Assembly: GCA_024234815.1 (NCBI GenBank)
Contig: JACKNO010000006.1
Coordinates: 124,001-188,000 of the forward strand
Origin: Pseudomonadales bacterium
Lineage (GTDB): Bacteria; Pseudomonadota; Gammaproteobacteria; Pseudomonadales; Halieaceae
Direction: 5' to 3'
DNA length: 64,000 bases
Shown here: positions 19,312-28,749 of the stretch, piece after piece
Position numbering within the stretch: the stretch's first letter is position 1
How the letters are laid out: every line of letters begins with the position of its first letter
The notes under the pieces: model-generated
Database searches by the model: none
Told to the model about the DNA's origin: nothing
What the model saw: the letters and a program-made list of their open reading frames with translations, nothing else
Position numbers and translations under genes: made by a program

Positions 19312-21912
19312 TTAGAAACCGCGGCCGAGTGTGAACTGGAAAACTTCATCCTGGTCATACTCGTCTTCATTAAACGGCTTGGCCAGACTGAAGGTCAGCG
19401 GACCGAAACCAGTAATCCAGGTCAGGCCTACGCCGACCGAGTAACGCAATTCATTGAAGTCGACATTATAACAGTTTAGCTGGGTAGACCCGCAATCCGT
19501 GCTGAACACATTTCCCGCATCCATGAAAAAGGCCGTACGGACACTGTTCTGGTCCTTGAGGAACGGCAGCGGGAAAATCAGTTCGGCACCACCCACCATC
19601 AGCACGTTGCCGCCGAATGGGTCGCCATTATGGTTGGGTAGTTGCACCGCCAGCTTGCCGGCACTGGGCAGGTAGACATAGCCGAACTCGTCGCCCTTTG
19701 GCCCACCGTACTCCAGCGGATTGCCATCTTCATCGATCTTGGTCACCGGTTGCGCCACAGAATATGGCAGGGCCGGAGTACTGCGAGGCCCCAGGGTATT
19801 GCTCTGGTATCCGCGCACCGAGCCAAAGCCGCCGGCGAAGAAGTTCTCGTAGAACGGAAGGCCCTTGGTATCGCCCCAGCCATCGCCATAGCCCAGTTCG
19901 GTATGCAGGCGCAGGGTCCAGCTCGGCGAAAGCAGCGGCACCGGGAAGTAGATTTCGCCATTGTAGGTCAGCTTGAAGAACTCGAGGTCGGAAGCCGGTA
20001 CGGACACCTCCAGCGCCAGTACGTTGGACGCGCCACGGGTAGCCATTCGCCCCCGGTTAAGGGTTGACTGGCTCCAGCTACTGGTGACGGTGTAGTTCAG
20101 GTAGTCGTTACCATTCTCATCGAGGAAGCCCTGCTCCCTGGGTTCAATCTCGTACTCAGGCGGCAGGGTGTCGATGGGCTGGATAACCTCAACCTCGCTG
20201 TAGGTGCCGTCCGGCTGCAGCGTATTCACGTACCAGTCCTTGACGGAACTCTGCAGGCGAGGGCTGCCCTTGATTTCCTGCACCGCGTACCGGCCTGCCG
20301 TCACGTCGGTGTTGGCAACACCAAAGCTGAAGCCGAGCCGCTGTGTTTCCTTGATCGGGTAACCGAAGTTGAGATTGCCACCCAGTGTATTGGTTGAATA
20401 ACTGGCAATGTTGACTTCGGACAGGTCGGTGGAGCGGTAATAGATATTAAAGCCTCGACTCACCCCGTCCACGGTGTAATACGGGTTGGTGTAGCTGAAG
20501 TTGTACAGGTCCTGGTATTTCGAGCGATTGAGGCCCAGGCCGATTCGCTTGCCGGTGCCCAGGAAGTTGTCCTGCTGCACATTCAGGCCGAGGATGATAC
20601 CGGCATCCTGGGCGTAACCGATGCTGGCGCCTATGCTGCCCGAGGATTGCTCCTCGACAGTGAAATCCGCGTCGATCAGGTCATCGTGCCCCGGCACTTC
20701 CTTGGTTTCAACCGTGGCCTTGCTGAAAAACCCCAGCCGTTCCAGGCGCACCCTGGACTGCTCAATATTGGCGGCGGAGGCAGGCGCAGCCTCCATCTGT
20801 CGCATCTCGCGGCGCAATACGTCGTCAGCGGTCTTGAGATTGCCGTTGAAGTTGATGCGGCGCACATAGGTGCGCTTGCCGGGATCCACGAAGAACTTCA
20901 TGGCGACGGTATTGTCCTCCTTGTTGACTTCGGGAATCCCCGTCACCTTGGCGAAGTTATAGCCGTCGTTGCCCAGGCGCCTGGTCATGTACTCCTCGGT
21001 ACCGGTAACCAGTTGCTGGGAAAAAATCTGTCCTTCGGTCACCAGTACGAACCGTTTCAGGTCCGCCTCGGGCAGCACCAGGTCCCCGGACAAATCCACG
21101 GAACTGATGGTGAATATCTCGCCCTCGGTGACGTTGGCGGTAATGTAGACCTCTGACAGGTCGGGCGATACGGATACCTGGGTGGAGTCGATGGTGAACT
21201 CCAGGTAACCGCGATCCATGTAGTAGGACGTCAGCTTTTCGAGGTCGCCCGTGAGTTTTTCCTTGGAGTACTTGTCGTCATTACTGAAAAAAGACAGCCA
21301 ACCCGTGGTCTGGAGTTCAAACAGATCGGCGATCTCCTGATCGCTGAACGCCTGGTTGCCAACCACGTTAATATGCTTGATAGCGGCGACGGTTCCCTCG
21401 TCGACATTGATATTGATAGTCACCCGGTTGCGCGGCTCGGGTATCACCTCGGTCTCGATATTGGCGTCGTAGCGGCCCTGCTGCACGTACTGGCGCTGCA
21501 GTTCCAGCTGCATCCCCTCCAGGGTAGAGCGCTGGAAAACCTGGCCCACCGCGAGCCCCGCACCCTTGAGCCCGTCCAGTAGCGCCTCGGTCTCGATGGC
21601 CTTGTTACCCTCGATATTGATCTCGCTGATGCTGGGGCGTTCCACCACGACGACCACCAGAACGTTGCCGTCACGACCGACCTGGATATCGTCGAAGTTG
21701 CCGGTGGCGAACAGGCTGCGGGCCGCGCTGCGCATGGTCTGCTCGTCCACCACGTCGCCCACGGCCACCGGGAGCGCGGCAAATACCGAGCCGGCGGACA
21801 CCCGCTGCAGGCCCTCTACACGGATATCGGCAATGATAAACGTCTCGGCCGAGGCCAGGGGCGCCAACAGCACCAGGGCCAGGGCGAAGAATATAGTAAT
21901 ACGCTTAATCAA
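19312..21912 (-). CDS. bamA: Outer membrane protein assembly factor BamA
   Basis: The 866-residue core of the BAM complex, which inserts beta-barrel proteins into the outer membrane. A signal peptide (ends LASA-ET) is followed by five POTRA domains (about residues 25-425) and a 16-strand barrel with the VRGY-type lid motif (GGFGSVRGYQSN) near residue 690. The last residue is Phe (TLGRGF), the outer membrane beta-signal. The start appears to be TTG, which is unusual for such an essential, highly expressed gene; no ATG fits the signal peptide better. Its partner bamC is at 45075. Confidence 0.97.
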   Translation of the reverse strand: MIKRITIFFALALVLLAPLASAETFIIADIRVEGLQRVSAGSVFAALPVAVGDVVDEQTMRSAARSLFATGNFDDIQVGRDGNVLVVVVVERPSISEINIEGNKAIETEALLDGLKGAGLAVGQVFQRSTLEGMQLELQRQYVQQGRYDANIETEVIPEPRNRVTININVDEGTVAAIKHINVVGNQAFSDQEIADLFELQTTGWLSFFSNDDKYSKEKLTGDLEKLTSYYMDRGYLEFTIDSTQVSVSPDLSEVYITANVTEGEIFTISSVDLSGDLVLPEADLKRFVLVTEGQIFSQQLVTGTEEYMTRRLGNDGYNFAKVTGIPEVNKEDNTVAMKFFVDPGKRTYVRRINFNGNLKTADDVLRREMRQMEAAPASAANIEQSRVRLERLGFFSKATVETKEVPGHDDLIDADFTVEEQSSGSIGASIGYAQDAGIILGLNVQQDNFLGTGKRIGLGLNRSKYQDLYNFSYTNPYYTVDGVSRGFNIYYRSTDLSEVNIASYSTNTLGGNLNFGYPIKETQRLGFSFGVANTDVTAGRYAVQEIKGSPRLQSSVKDWYVNTLQPDGTYSEVEVIQPIDTLPPEYEIEPREQGFLDENGNDYLNYTVTSSWSQSTLNRGRMATRGASNVLALEVSVPASDLEFFKLTYNGEIYFPVPLLSPSWTLRLHTELGYGDGWGDTKGLPFYENFFAGGFGSVRGYQSNTLGPRSTPALPYSVAQPVTKIDEDGNPLEYGGPKGDEFGYVYLPSAGKLAVQLPNHNGDPFGGNVLMVGGAELIFPLPFLKDQNSVRTAFFMDAGNVFSTDCGSTQLNCYNVDFNELRYSVGVGLTWITGFGPLTFSLAKPFNEDEYDQDEVFQFTLGRGF

Positions 21913-21954
21913 AGTTCACTCAATCTACGGGTATTGCCTGTGGGCGGGAACTCA

Positions 21955-23310
21955 CTACAGGCGTGAAAAATCGTTATATAGGGCTAAAAACATTATGCCG
22001 AGCACCAGAAACAGCCCCACCTGGTAACCGAGCGCCTGTATCTTCTCAGGTACAGGCCTGCCAGCCAATAGCTCGGCGAAGTAAAACAGTAAATGGCCGC
22101 CATCCAACACCGGTATCGGCAGCAGGTTCAATACCCCGAGACTGACACTGAGCAGCGCAAGAAAGCTGACATAGGACTCAAGGCCCGACTTGGCGGAAGC
22201 GCTGGCAACTTTAGCAATGGTGATCGGGCCACTCAAGTTTTTTGGCGAGATCAGGCCCATGATCATCTTCTTGATGGAATTCAGGGTAAAACCGACCAAT
22301 TCGCCGGTCCGTACCAGGCTGGCCCCCAGCGCCTCCACCGGCCCGCGATCGAAGGTACGCAGCAGTTCCGGCGGCATTTCCGGCAACTGGACACCCATGC
22401 CCACCCGCCCGAAAGCTTCCCCGCCGTCCTCCACTATGCGCTCTGGCACGAGACTCACCTGCATGAGCTCACCGTCGCGCCGGTATTCCAGCTCTATGGC
22501 CGTACCGGGGCGGGCGCGAACATACTCCACCCAGTCTATCCACAGGGGCATCGGTACCCCGTCGGCGGCAACCACCTCGTCCCCGGGGTGGATGCCGGCC
22601 TTATCGGCCGCTCCACCTGGCACGACATCGGACACGATCGGCGGCACCGGCGGGGCATACATCGTCAACCCCAGCCCTCCAAACAGGTCGGGTTGCTCCT
22701 GCCCGGCCAGCCAGCGGTCGATATTCGCGTGGGATTCATACACCACGTCTGAATCGGGGTACTTCACCGCAAAAGTAATGGCGCCGGTATCGCCGATCCG
22801 GTCCAGCAGGCGAAAGCTGAGAGCTTGCCAGGTAGGCGTCTTCTCCCCGTCGACAGCGATGATTTCCTGGCCCACCTCGAGTCCGGCGACATCAGCCACC
22901 GAGCCGGACTCCACCTCACCGATGACCGGCGCATAGCCGCTCTCACCCGCCAGGAACAGGCCCCAGTAGACCGCTATGGCCAATATGAAATTCGCCAGGG
23001 GTCCGGCGCTGACCACGGCGATCCGCTGCCCGACCGACTTGCGATTGAAGGCCTGCTCAAGTTCCGCGGCAGGCACTTCGCCCTCGCGCTCATCGAGCAT
23101 CTTGACGTAGCCGCCCAGTGGAATCGCGGCAATGCTGTACTCGGTGTCCAGTTTGTCCCGCCAGCGCATCAGCGACGGCCCGAAGCCAATGGAGAAGCGC
23201 AGCACCTTGACGCCGCAGCGCCTGGCCACCCAGAAATGGCCGAACTCATGGACCGCGACCAGTATGGCCAGCGTCGCCAGTGTGATCCCAATGGTGTACA
23301 GCATATCCAT
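21955..23310 (-). CDS. rseP: Site-2 protease RseP (regulator of sigma-E protease)
   Basis: A 451-residue intramembrane zinc metalloprotease that makes the second cut in anti-sigma factor RseA, releasing sigma-E under envelope stress. HEFGH (residues 21-25) is in the first membrane segment, two PDZ domains occupy the periplasmic middle (about 115-300), and the third zinc ligand lies in NLLPIPVLDGGHLLF near residue 400. The ATG at 23310 shares its A with the dxr stop (TGATG), indicating coupling. Followed by bamA, itself a sigma-E target in relatives. Confidence 0.96.
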   Translation of the reverse strand: MDMLYTIGITLATLAILVAVHEFGHFWVARRCGVKVLRFSIGFGPSLMRWRDKLDTEYSIAAIPLGGYVKMLDEREGEVPAAELEQAFNRKSVGQRIAVVSAGPLANFILAIAVYWGLFLAGESGYAPVIGEVESGSVADVAGLEVGQEIIAVDGEKTPTWQALSFRLLDRIGDTGAITFAVKYPDSDVVYESHANIDRWLAGQEQPDLFGGLGLTMYAPPVPPIVSDVVPGGAADKAGIHPGDEVVAADGVPMPLWIDWVEYVRARPGTAIELEYRRDGELMQVSLVPERIVEDGGEAFGRVGMGVQLPEMPPELLRTFDRGPVEALGASLVRTGELVGFTLNSIKKMIMGLISPKNLSGPITIAKVASASAKSGLESYVSFLALLSVSLGVLNLLPIPVLDGGHLLFYFAELLAGRPVPEKIQALGYQVGLFLVLGIMFLALYNDFSRL

Positions 23311-24530
23311 CAAACCTTCCCTATCCTTCTTTCGCCCCGCAACCCGCTTTCGAGTTGCTCGGCGGCGATGCGCCGCGCTTCAGTATCAGCTTCTTCGACA
23401 ATAGCGAGGGACGTGGGTTCAAGTATGGGCATTTTCTCCAGTGTCCGCTCGATTATCAGGGGAATTGCGGTGAATCGAATGCGCTCGTCAAGGAATGCCG
23501 CCACCGCCACTTCATTGGCCGCATTACAGATCGCCATGGCTGTGCCGCCAGCGTCTACAGCCTCACGTGCGAGTCGCAGACAGGGGAAACGGCCCTCGTC
23601 CGGCGGCTCGAAATCCAGCCGGGCCGTGGCGATGAGGTCCAGCGGCGCCACCCCGGATTCGAGGCGTTCCGGCCAGCCCAGCCCATAGGCGATAGGCGTG
23701 CGCATGTCGGGGTTACCCATTTGCGCCAGCACCGAGCCATCCAGGTACTGCACCATGGAATGAATAATGCTCTGGGGATGAACCACCACCTCGACCTGCG
23801 CGGGCGCCAGGTCAAAAATCCAGCACGCCTCGATCAACTCCAGCCCCTTGTTCATCAAGCTGGCGGAATCAACGGATATCTTGCGGCCCATGGACCAGTT
23901 GGGGTGAGCACAGGCCTGGTCCGGCGTTGCCGTTTCCATCCGCGCCAGGCTCCACTGGCGAAAAGGTCCGCCGGACGCTGTCAGCAGCACCTTGCCAACG
24001 CCTGCCAGCGAGGGCTCCGCCGTGGTGGGGTTCACCGGCATGCACTGAAAAATCGCATTGTGCTCACTGTCTATGGGGAGCAACCGCGCCCCGGATGTCC
24101 GCACCGCCTGCATCAGCAGGTGGCCGCCCATCACCAGGGATTCCTTGTTTGCCAACAGCACCGTCTTGCCCGCCCGGGCAGCCGCCAGCGCCGAAGGCAG
24201 GCCGGCGGCGCCGACGATAGCCGCCATCACGGTGTCCACCTCCGCAGCGGTCACGATCCGGGACAGACCGGACTCACCCTGCAGGACTTCAGTCCCGCTG
24301 TCGGCCGGCAGTTGCGAACGCAGTGCATCGGCCGCCGCCTCATCCATCATGACCGCGTATCGGGGGCTGAATGCCAGGCACTGGGCCAGCAGCGTCGCCA
24401 CCGAGGAGTGTGCCGCCAGCCCGTAAACCGCGAAGCGGTCCGGGTGGCGTGCAATCACGTCGAGGGTATTGACCCCGATCGAGCCGGTGGAACCGAGCAC
24501 GCTGACCATGCGTTGCCGCGCGCTCACCAT
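23310..24530 (-). CDS. dxr: 1-deoxy-D-xylulose 5-phosphate reductoisomerase
   Basis: A 406-residue enzyme of the MEP isoprenoid pathway that converts DXP to MEP with NADPH. The NADPH site is VLGSTGSIGVNTLDV near residue 10; the metal and substrate motifs are PIDSEHNAIFQ, TASGGPFR, and MGRKISVDSASLMNKGLELIEA. The ATG at 24530 overlaps the cdsA stop by one base (TGATG), so I prefer it to an in-frame start 17 codons upstream. It supplies precursors for UppS two genes upstream. Confidence 0.96.
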   Translation of the reverse strand: MVSARQRMVSVLGSTGSIGVNTLDVIARHPDRFAVYGLAAHSSVATLLAQCLAFSPRYAVMMDEAAADALRSQLPADSGTEVLQGESGLSRIVTAAEVDTVMAAIVGAAGLPSALAAARAGKTVLLANKESLVMGGHLLMQAVRTSGARLLPIDSEHNAIFQCMPVNPTTAEPSLAGVGKVLLTASGGPFRQWSLARMETATPDQACAHPNWSMGRKISVDSASLMNKGLELIEACWIFDLAPAQVEVVVHPQSIIHSMVQYLDGSVLAQMGNPDMRTPIAYGLGWPERLESGVAPLDLIATARLDFEPPDEGRFPCLRLAREAVDAGGTAMAICNAANEVAVAAFLDERIRFTAIPLIIERTLEKMPILEPTSLAIVEEADTEARRIAAEQLESGLRGERRIGKV

Positions 24531-25366
24531 CACCACCCGGCCAACAGCAGGCCCAGGGCGAAGACCGGAGCCGCGCCGCAAAGGCTGTCGAGGCGGTCAA
24601 GCACACCGCCATGGCCCGGTAACAGGCTGCCGCTGTCCTTCGCGCCGGCTTCGCGCTTTACCATGCTGACGGTAAGGTCCCCGACCACCGAGGCCAGCCC
24701 GGTAGTCAGGGTTACCACGAGCACGGCAATGAGGCTGATGTGTGCCTGCTGATTTGGCAACTGTGACCACAGCAACAGGGCCAACAGGGCGCAACAGGCC
24801 ATACCGCCCCAGAATCCCTCCCAGGTCTTCTTGGGGCTGACCGCCTCCGCGAGTTTGTGCCGGCCCCAGGTTTTACCCGTGAAATACGCCCCGATGTCAG
24901 CCGATGCCACAATCAGCACCATGACCACAATGAGGCCACCCCCGCGGGGAAAGCTCAGCAGGTAGACCGCCGCCATCCAGGCGGAGCCAAGCACCAGCAA
25001 ACCCATGAGGTTACGCATGGCAAGCGTGCGCCAATATACCGCGCTGCCGGGATAGCCCTTTACCCACAGCAGGGCCAGGGACCACCAGAGACAGGCCAGG
25101 CCCAGAAAAGGCTGCACCTGTTCCCGCTGCGGGTCCGCGCCAAGCTGGCAATAGAGATACAGCGCGCCGAGCACAACCGCCAGCACCAGCACATACAGAA
25201 CCCTGATCGCGGGCGCATCCCAACCGCAGAGGCGCGACCATTCCCAGCCACCCAGGCAGATGAGAATGCCGAATATGAGTGCGAGCCAGGGCAGGGACAT
25301 AAAGGCGACGGCCGCCAGGAAGAGGCCGGCCATTATCACCGCGGTGATGACACGTTGCTTAAGCAT
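24530..25366 (-). CDS. cdsA: Phosphatidate cytidylyltransferase
   Basis: A 278-residue integral membrane enzyme that makes CDP-diacylglycerol from phosphatidate and CTP for phospholipid synthesis. Seven to eight membrane segments are visible. The family signature lies near residues 205-240: LTTGLASVVGDLTVSMVKRE, then AGAKDSGSLLPGHGGVLDRLDS. The ATG at 25366 follows GGAGG with five-base spacing, better than a GTG two codons earlier; it overlaps uppS by eight bases. Confidence 0.96.
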   Translation of the reverse strand: MLKQRVITAVIMAGLFLAAVAFMSLPWLALIFGILICLGGWEWSRLCGWDAPAIRVLYVLVLAVVLGALYLYCQLGADPQREQVQPFLGLACLWWSLALLWVKGYPGSAVYWRTLAMRNLMGLLVLGSAWMAAVYLLSFPRGGGLIVVMVLIVASADIGAYFTGKTWGRHKLAEAVSPKKTWEGFWGGMACCALLALLLWSQLPNQQAHISLIAVLVVTLTTGLASVVGDLTVSMVKREAGAKDSGSLLPGHGGVLDRLDSLCGAAPVFALGLLLAGW

Positions 25367-26141
25367 TGACACCTCCGGCAGTCAGCCCGGGGGTGGTCTC
25401 GCGCACGCCGAAGCGACGCTCGCGGCGACTGTAATCCGACAGGGCATTGGCAAACTCTATTGCGTCAAAGTCCGGCCAGAGAGTATTGGTGAAGTAGAGT
25501 TCGCTGTAGGCAAAATGCCAGAGCATGAAGTTGCTGATTCGGGCGTCGCCGCCTGTGCGAATACAGAGGTCCGGACGCGGAAGATCGCTGATGGAGATAT
25601 TGCGGTCAATGAGTTCAGGGGTGATCTGATGTGGTTGCAGGCTGCCTTCCAGCACCCGCCGGGCCAGTTTTTGCGCCGCTTGCGCGATGTCCCACTGGCC
25701 GCCGTAATCGACCGCAATAACGACCGTCGCCGCGGTATTGGCCGCGGTCAGCTGCTCTGACTGCAGCATCAGCCGGCGCAGTCGCTCGCTGAAGCGGATG
25801 CGCTCACCGATGAAACGCAAACGAATACCGTCCTTATGGAGTTCGCGCACCTCATTGCGCAGGTAGCGGGACAACAGTGCCAGCAGGGCGCGCACTTCCG
25901 GCTGCGGTCGCCCCCAATTCTCGCTGCTGAAGGCAAACAAGGTGAGCACCTCGACTCCCTGCTCCCGGCAGGCCTTCAGCATTCCGCGAACGGCCTCCAC
26001 ACCCGCGCGGTGACCGGCAGCCCCGGGCAATCCCCGGCGCTTGGCCCAGCGGTTATTGCCGTCCATGATGATCGCCACGTGACGCGGTATGACCTGGCCG
26101 GGCTCACTGGCGGGGCCGGATAAATTCTCGCTCACGCGCAT
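25359..26141 (-). CDS. uppS: Undecaprenyl diphosphate synthase
   Basis: A 260-residue cis-prenyltransferase that extends farnesyl diphosphate to the C55 lipid carrier used for peptidoglycan and O-antigen. MDGNNRWAKRRGLPGAAGHR (Asp27 region) is the catalytic P-loop signature. The C-terminal DLCIRTGGDARISNFMLWH and ELYFTNTLWPDF are also typical. I chose the ATG at 26141 because family members begin shortly before the HVAIIMDGN motif. There are 142 bases between frr and uppS with no terminator seen. Confidence 0.96.
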   Translation of the reverse strand: MRVSENLSGPASEPGQVIPRHVAIIMDGNNRWAKRRGLPGAAGHRAGVEAVRGMLKACREQGVEVLTLFAFSSENWGRPQPEVRALLALLSRYLRNEVRELHKDGIRLRFIGERIRFSERLRRLMLQSEQLTAANTAATVVIAVDYGGQWDIAQAAQKLARRVLEGSLQPHQITPELIDRNISISDLPRPDLCIRTGGDARISNFMLWHFAYSELYFTNTLWPDFDAIEFANALSDYSRRERRFGVRETTPGLTAGGVNA

Positions 26142-26283
26142 GGGTGCCGGCGTCCTGTGGGGCGCCAAAGGAGCTTGTCGGAACTGCCGGTGAAAGCCAC
26201 GGTGGATAATGCTGGGACCGGGCAGTCCTGCTGGGATGCCCCGAGCGGCATGCGCTGGCAATACGATTTGGCCGGGCGAAGCA

Positions 26284-26841
26284 CTAGATTTCCATCAGGT
26301 CGGCTTCTTTCTCCGCCAGCAGCTTATCGATCTGGGCGACAAAAGAATCAGTTAGTTTCTGGACTTCGTCCTGGCCGCGACGATCATCGTCCTCACTGAT
26401 CTCCTTGTCCTTGACCAATTCCTTGAGCATGGATATCGCGTCGCGGCGAGCGTTGCGCACCGATACCCGTGCCGACTCCGCCTCATGCCGCGCCTGCTTG
26501 GTGAAGCCCTTGCGGGTCTCCTCGGTAAGCATGGGCATTGGAATGCGTATTACACCGCCAGCGGTAGACGGGTTGAGGCCGAGATCGGATTTCATGATAG
26601 CGCGCTCGATTTGCGGCACTACGGACTTATCCCAGGGAGTCAGGGACAGGGTACGGGCATCTTCGACTGAGATGTTCGCCATCTGCGACAGCGGGGTCTC
26701 CGCCCCGTAGTATTCCACCCGCACGCCGTCCAGCAGGCTTGGATGGGCGCGCCCGGTCCGGATTTTGTTGAAATTGTGGGCCAGCGCCTCGAGACTCTTC
26801 TCCATTCGCTCGCGCGCTTCTTTTTTAACGTCGTTAATCAC
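26284..26841 (-). CDS. frr: Ribosome recycling factor
   Basis: A 185-residue factor that, with EF-G, splits the post-termination ribosome. The two-domain sequence is recognisable: a helical hairpin arm start (RMEKSLEALAHNFNKIRTGR, then AHPSLLDGVRVEYYG) and the small domain with PLSQMANISVEDARTL. The end is ISEDDDRRGQDEVQ. Length equals E. coli RRF (185). The start is GTG with GGAGG ten bases upstream. It follows pyrH by 30 bases in the standard order. Confidence 0.97.
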   Translation of the reverse strand: MINDVKKEARERMEKSLEALAHNFNKIRTGRAHPSLLDGVRVEYYGAETPLSQMANISVEDARTLSLTPWDKSVVPQIERAIMKSDLGLNPSTAGGVIRIPMPMLTEETRKGFTKQARHEAESARVSVRNARRDAISMLKELVKDKEISEDDDRRGQDEVQKLTDSFVAQIDKLLAEKEADLMEI

Positions 26842-26871
26842 CTGGCTCTTTCCTCCCGGGGGCTTGCCCCA

Positions 26872-27597
26872 TTACTGGATCAGGGTTCCCTCGTTCCCCC
26901 CTCGCACAATGTTGAGCAACGCTCCGCGTTTCTCCATTTCAAAAACCCGCACAGGCATCTGGTGGTCGCGACACAGGCAGATTGCGGTCAGGTCCATGAC
27001 CTCCAGTTTCTTGTCGAGTACTTCATCATAGGTCAGGCGGTCATAGCGGACAGCATCGGGGACCTTTTTGGGGTCGGCGGAGTACACGCCATCGACCTTG
27101 GTGGCTTTCAGGACGAGTTCGACATTGACCTCGATACCGCGCAGGCAGGCAGCGGAATCAGTGGTAAAAAAAGGATTGCCCGTACCGGCGACAAACACGA
27201 CAACATCGCCATTACCCAGTGCGCGGATAGCCTTGCGCCGATCGTAGTGATCCACCACACCGCTCATTGGAATGGCGGACATTACCTGGGTGGAAATATT
27301 GGATCGCTCCAGGGCGTCGCGCAAGGCCAGGCCGTTCATCACGGTGGCCAGCATGCCCATATGGTCACCGGTTACCCGGTCCAGCCCCGCCGCCTGCAGG
27401 GCCGCGCCCCGAAACAGATTACCGCCTCCGACAACCAGGCCCACTTGCACACCGATACCGACCAACTGGCCCACTTCCAGGGCCATCTGATCCAGAATTT
27501 TGGGGTCTATTCCGAAGCTTTCCTGCCCAGTCAAGGCTTCGCCACTGAGCTTGAGCAGGATGCGTTTGTATTTTTTGTCACCCACCGGTTGTGGCAT
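26872..27597 (-). CDS. pyrH: Uridylate kinase
   Basis: A 241-residue UMP kinase of the amino acid kinase fold; it phosphorylates UMP to UDP and is regulated by GTP and UTP in relatives. Motifs are RILLKLSGEALTG near the start, VVGGGNLFRGAAL, and VVFVAGTGNPFFTTDSAACL. Length matches E. coli PyrH (241). It begins 171 bases after tsf, beyond a terminator, and leads the pyrH-frr-uppS-cdsA-dxr-rseP group. Confidence 0.97.
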   Translation of the reverse strand: MPQPVGDKKYKRILLKLSGEALTGQESFGIDPKILDQMALEVGQLVGIGVQVGLVVGGGNLFRGAALQAAGLDRVTGDHMGMLATVMNGLALRDALERSNISTQVMSAIPMSGVVDHYDRRKAIRALGNGDVVVFVAGTGNPFFTTDSAACLRGIEVNVELVLKATKVDGVYSADPKKVPDAVRYDRLTYDEVLDKKLEVMDLTAICLCRDHQMPVRVFEMEKRGALLNIVRGGNEGTLIQ

Positions 27598-27722
27598 AGA
27601 TTTCCCCCTCCTGAGCTGGGCCGTATCTTACAGGACTCAGGGCCAACACCCTAGGGGATCGGCCAAAAAAACAGTCCGCCCGGGATTAGCGGCGACGCCC
27701 ACCGATCACTTAAAACCAGACC

Positions 27723-27748
27723 TAAAAAAAGGGGCCGGAGCCCCTTTT
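27723..27748 (-). terminator. Rho-independent terminator after tsf
   Basis: On the minus strand AAAAGGGGCT-CC-GGCCCCTTTT pairs into a stem followed by further T residues (seven in all). It lies about 20 bases past the tsf stop, separating rpsB-tsf from pyrH. Confidence 0.85.
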
Positions 27749-27768
27749 CAGCAATGACCGCGATAAAA

Positions 27769-28626
27769 CTAGCCCTTCAGCTGGGCCGCCACTTCCTGTG
27801 CGAAATCGACCTTCTCGACAGCAATGCCCTCGCCGACTTCAAAGCGCACGAAACTCTCTACGCTGGCACCGGCATTGGATACGAGTTTGCCAACAGTAAT
27901 CTCGGGGTCCTTGACGAAGGACTGCTCCAGCAGGCTGTTTTCCGCCAGGAACTTCTTGATCCGGCCGCCAATCATCTTCTCCACGATCTCGGCGGGCTTA
28001 CCGGAATCCTGGGCCTGGGCGGTGTATATTTCCTTCTCCTTGGCGATTGCTTCTTCTGGCATATCGGCGGGGGAAACGACTTGCGGGTTGACCGCCGCCA
28101 CATGCATGGCCACGTCCTTGGCCAGGTCCGCGTCACCACCAGCAAGCGCTACCAGTACCGCGATGCGATTGTTGCCGTGGACGTAGGCACCGACGACACC
28201 GGCATCGGCACTCAAAATCTCGATCCGGCGGACACCGATATTTTCGCCAATTTTCTGTACCAGCGCCTCGCGAGTCGCCTCCAGATCACCAGCCATAAGG
28301 GCTGCGACATCTGTCTGGCGTGCCGTGAAAGCCACATCCAGCACCTTGTCGACAAACGCCAGGAAACTGGCGTCACGGGCCACGAAGTCGGTCTCGCTGT
28401 TAACTTCGATAATCACTGCATAACTGCCGTCGTCAGCTACACGCGTGGCGACCACGCCATCGGCGGCGGTACGGCCGGCCTTCTTCGCCGCCTTCATGCC
28501 GCTGGATTTGCGCAATTCCTCGATAGCCAACTCTACATCGCCGTCACAGGCGGCCAGTGCTTTCTTGCACTCCAACAGGCCCAGGCCTGTGCGCTCACGT
28601 AGTTCCTTAACCAGTGCTGCGGACAT
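27769..28626 (-). CDS. tsf: Elongation factor Ts
   Basis: A 285-residue nucleotide exchange factor for EF-Tu. The N-terminal UBA-like domain (LVKELRERTGLGLLECKKAL) is followed by the core with the TDFVARD contact (NSETDFVARDASFLAF). Length matches E. coli EF-Ts (283). The ATG at 28626 has GAGGAGG seven bases upstream; an ATG two codons earlier sits too close to that site. Paired with rpsB as in nearly all bacteria. Confidence 0.97.
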   Translation of the reverse strand: MSAALVKELRERTGLGLLECKKALAACDGDVELAIEELRKSSGMKAAKKAGRTAADGVVATRVADDGSYAVIIEVNSETDFVARDASFLAFVDKVLDVAFTARQTDVAALMAGDLEATREALVQKIGENIGVRRIEILSADAGVVGAYVHGNNRIAVLVALAGGDADLAKDVAMHVAAVNPQVVSPADMPEEAIAKEKEIYTAQAQDSGKPAEIVEKMIGGRIKKFLAENSLLEQSFVKDPEITVGKLVSNAGASVESFVRFEVGEGIAVEKVDFAQEVAAQLKG

Positions 28627-28666
28627 CGTCATTCCTCCTCTTGCCACTCCAGGATGCTGGAGCTGG

Positions 28667-28700
28667 AAAATAAAAACCCCGGCGGTTGAACCACCAGGGG
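28667..28700 (-). terminator. Terminator or attenuator between rpsB and tsf
   Basis: Minus-strand CCCCTGGTGG-TTCAA-CCGCCGGGG, a stem with one bulge and one wobble, followed by TTTTTATTTT. It would reduce tsf expression relative to rpsB; a partial terminator at this place is known in E. coli. Confidence 0.75.
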
Positions 28701-28749
28701 TAAGGTGCTTCCCGCTGCCGGCGTAGCGGCGGCGGGCAGAAACTGTTGC

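Noticed and set aside
23355..24752. 465-codon frame antisense to dxr and cdsA
   Set aside because: Shadow of two well-supported essential genes.
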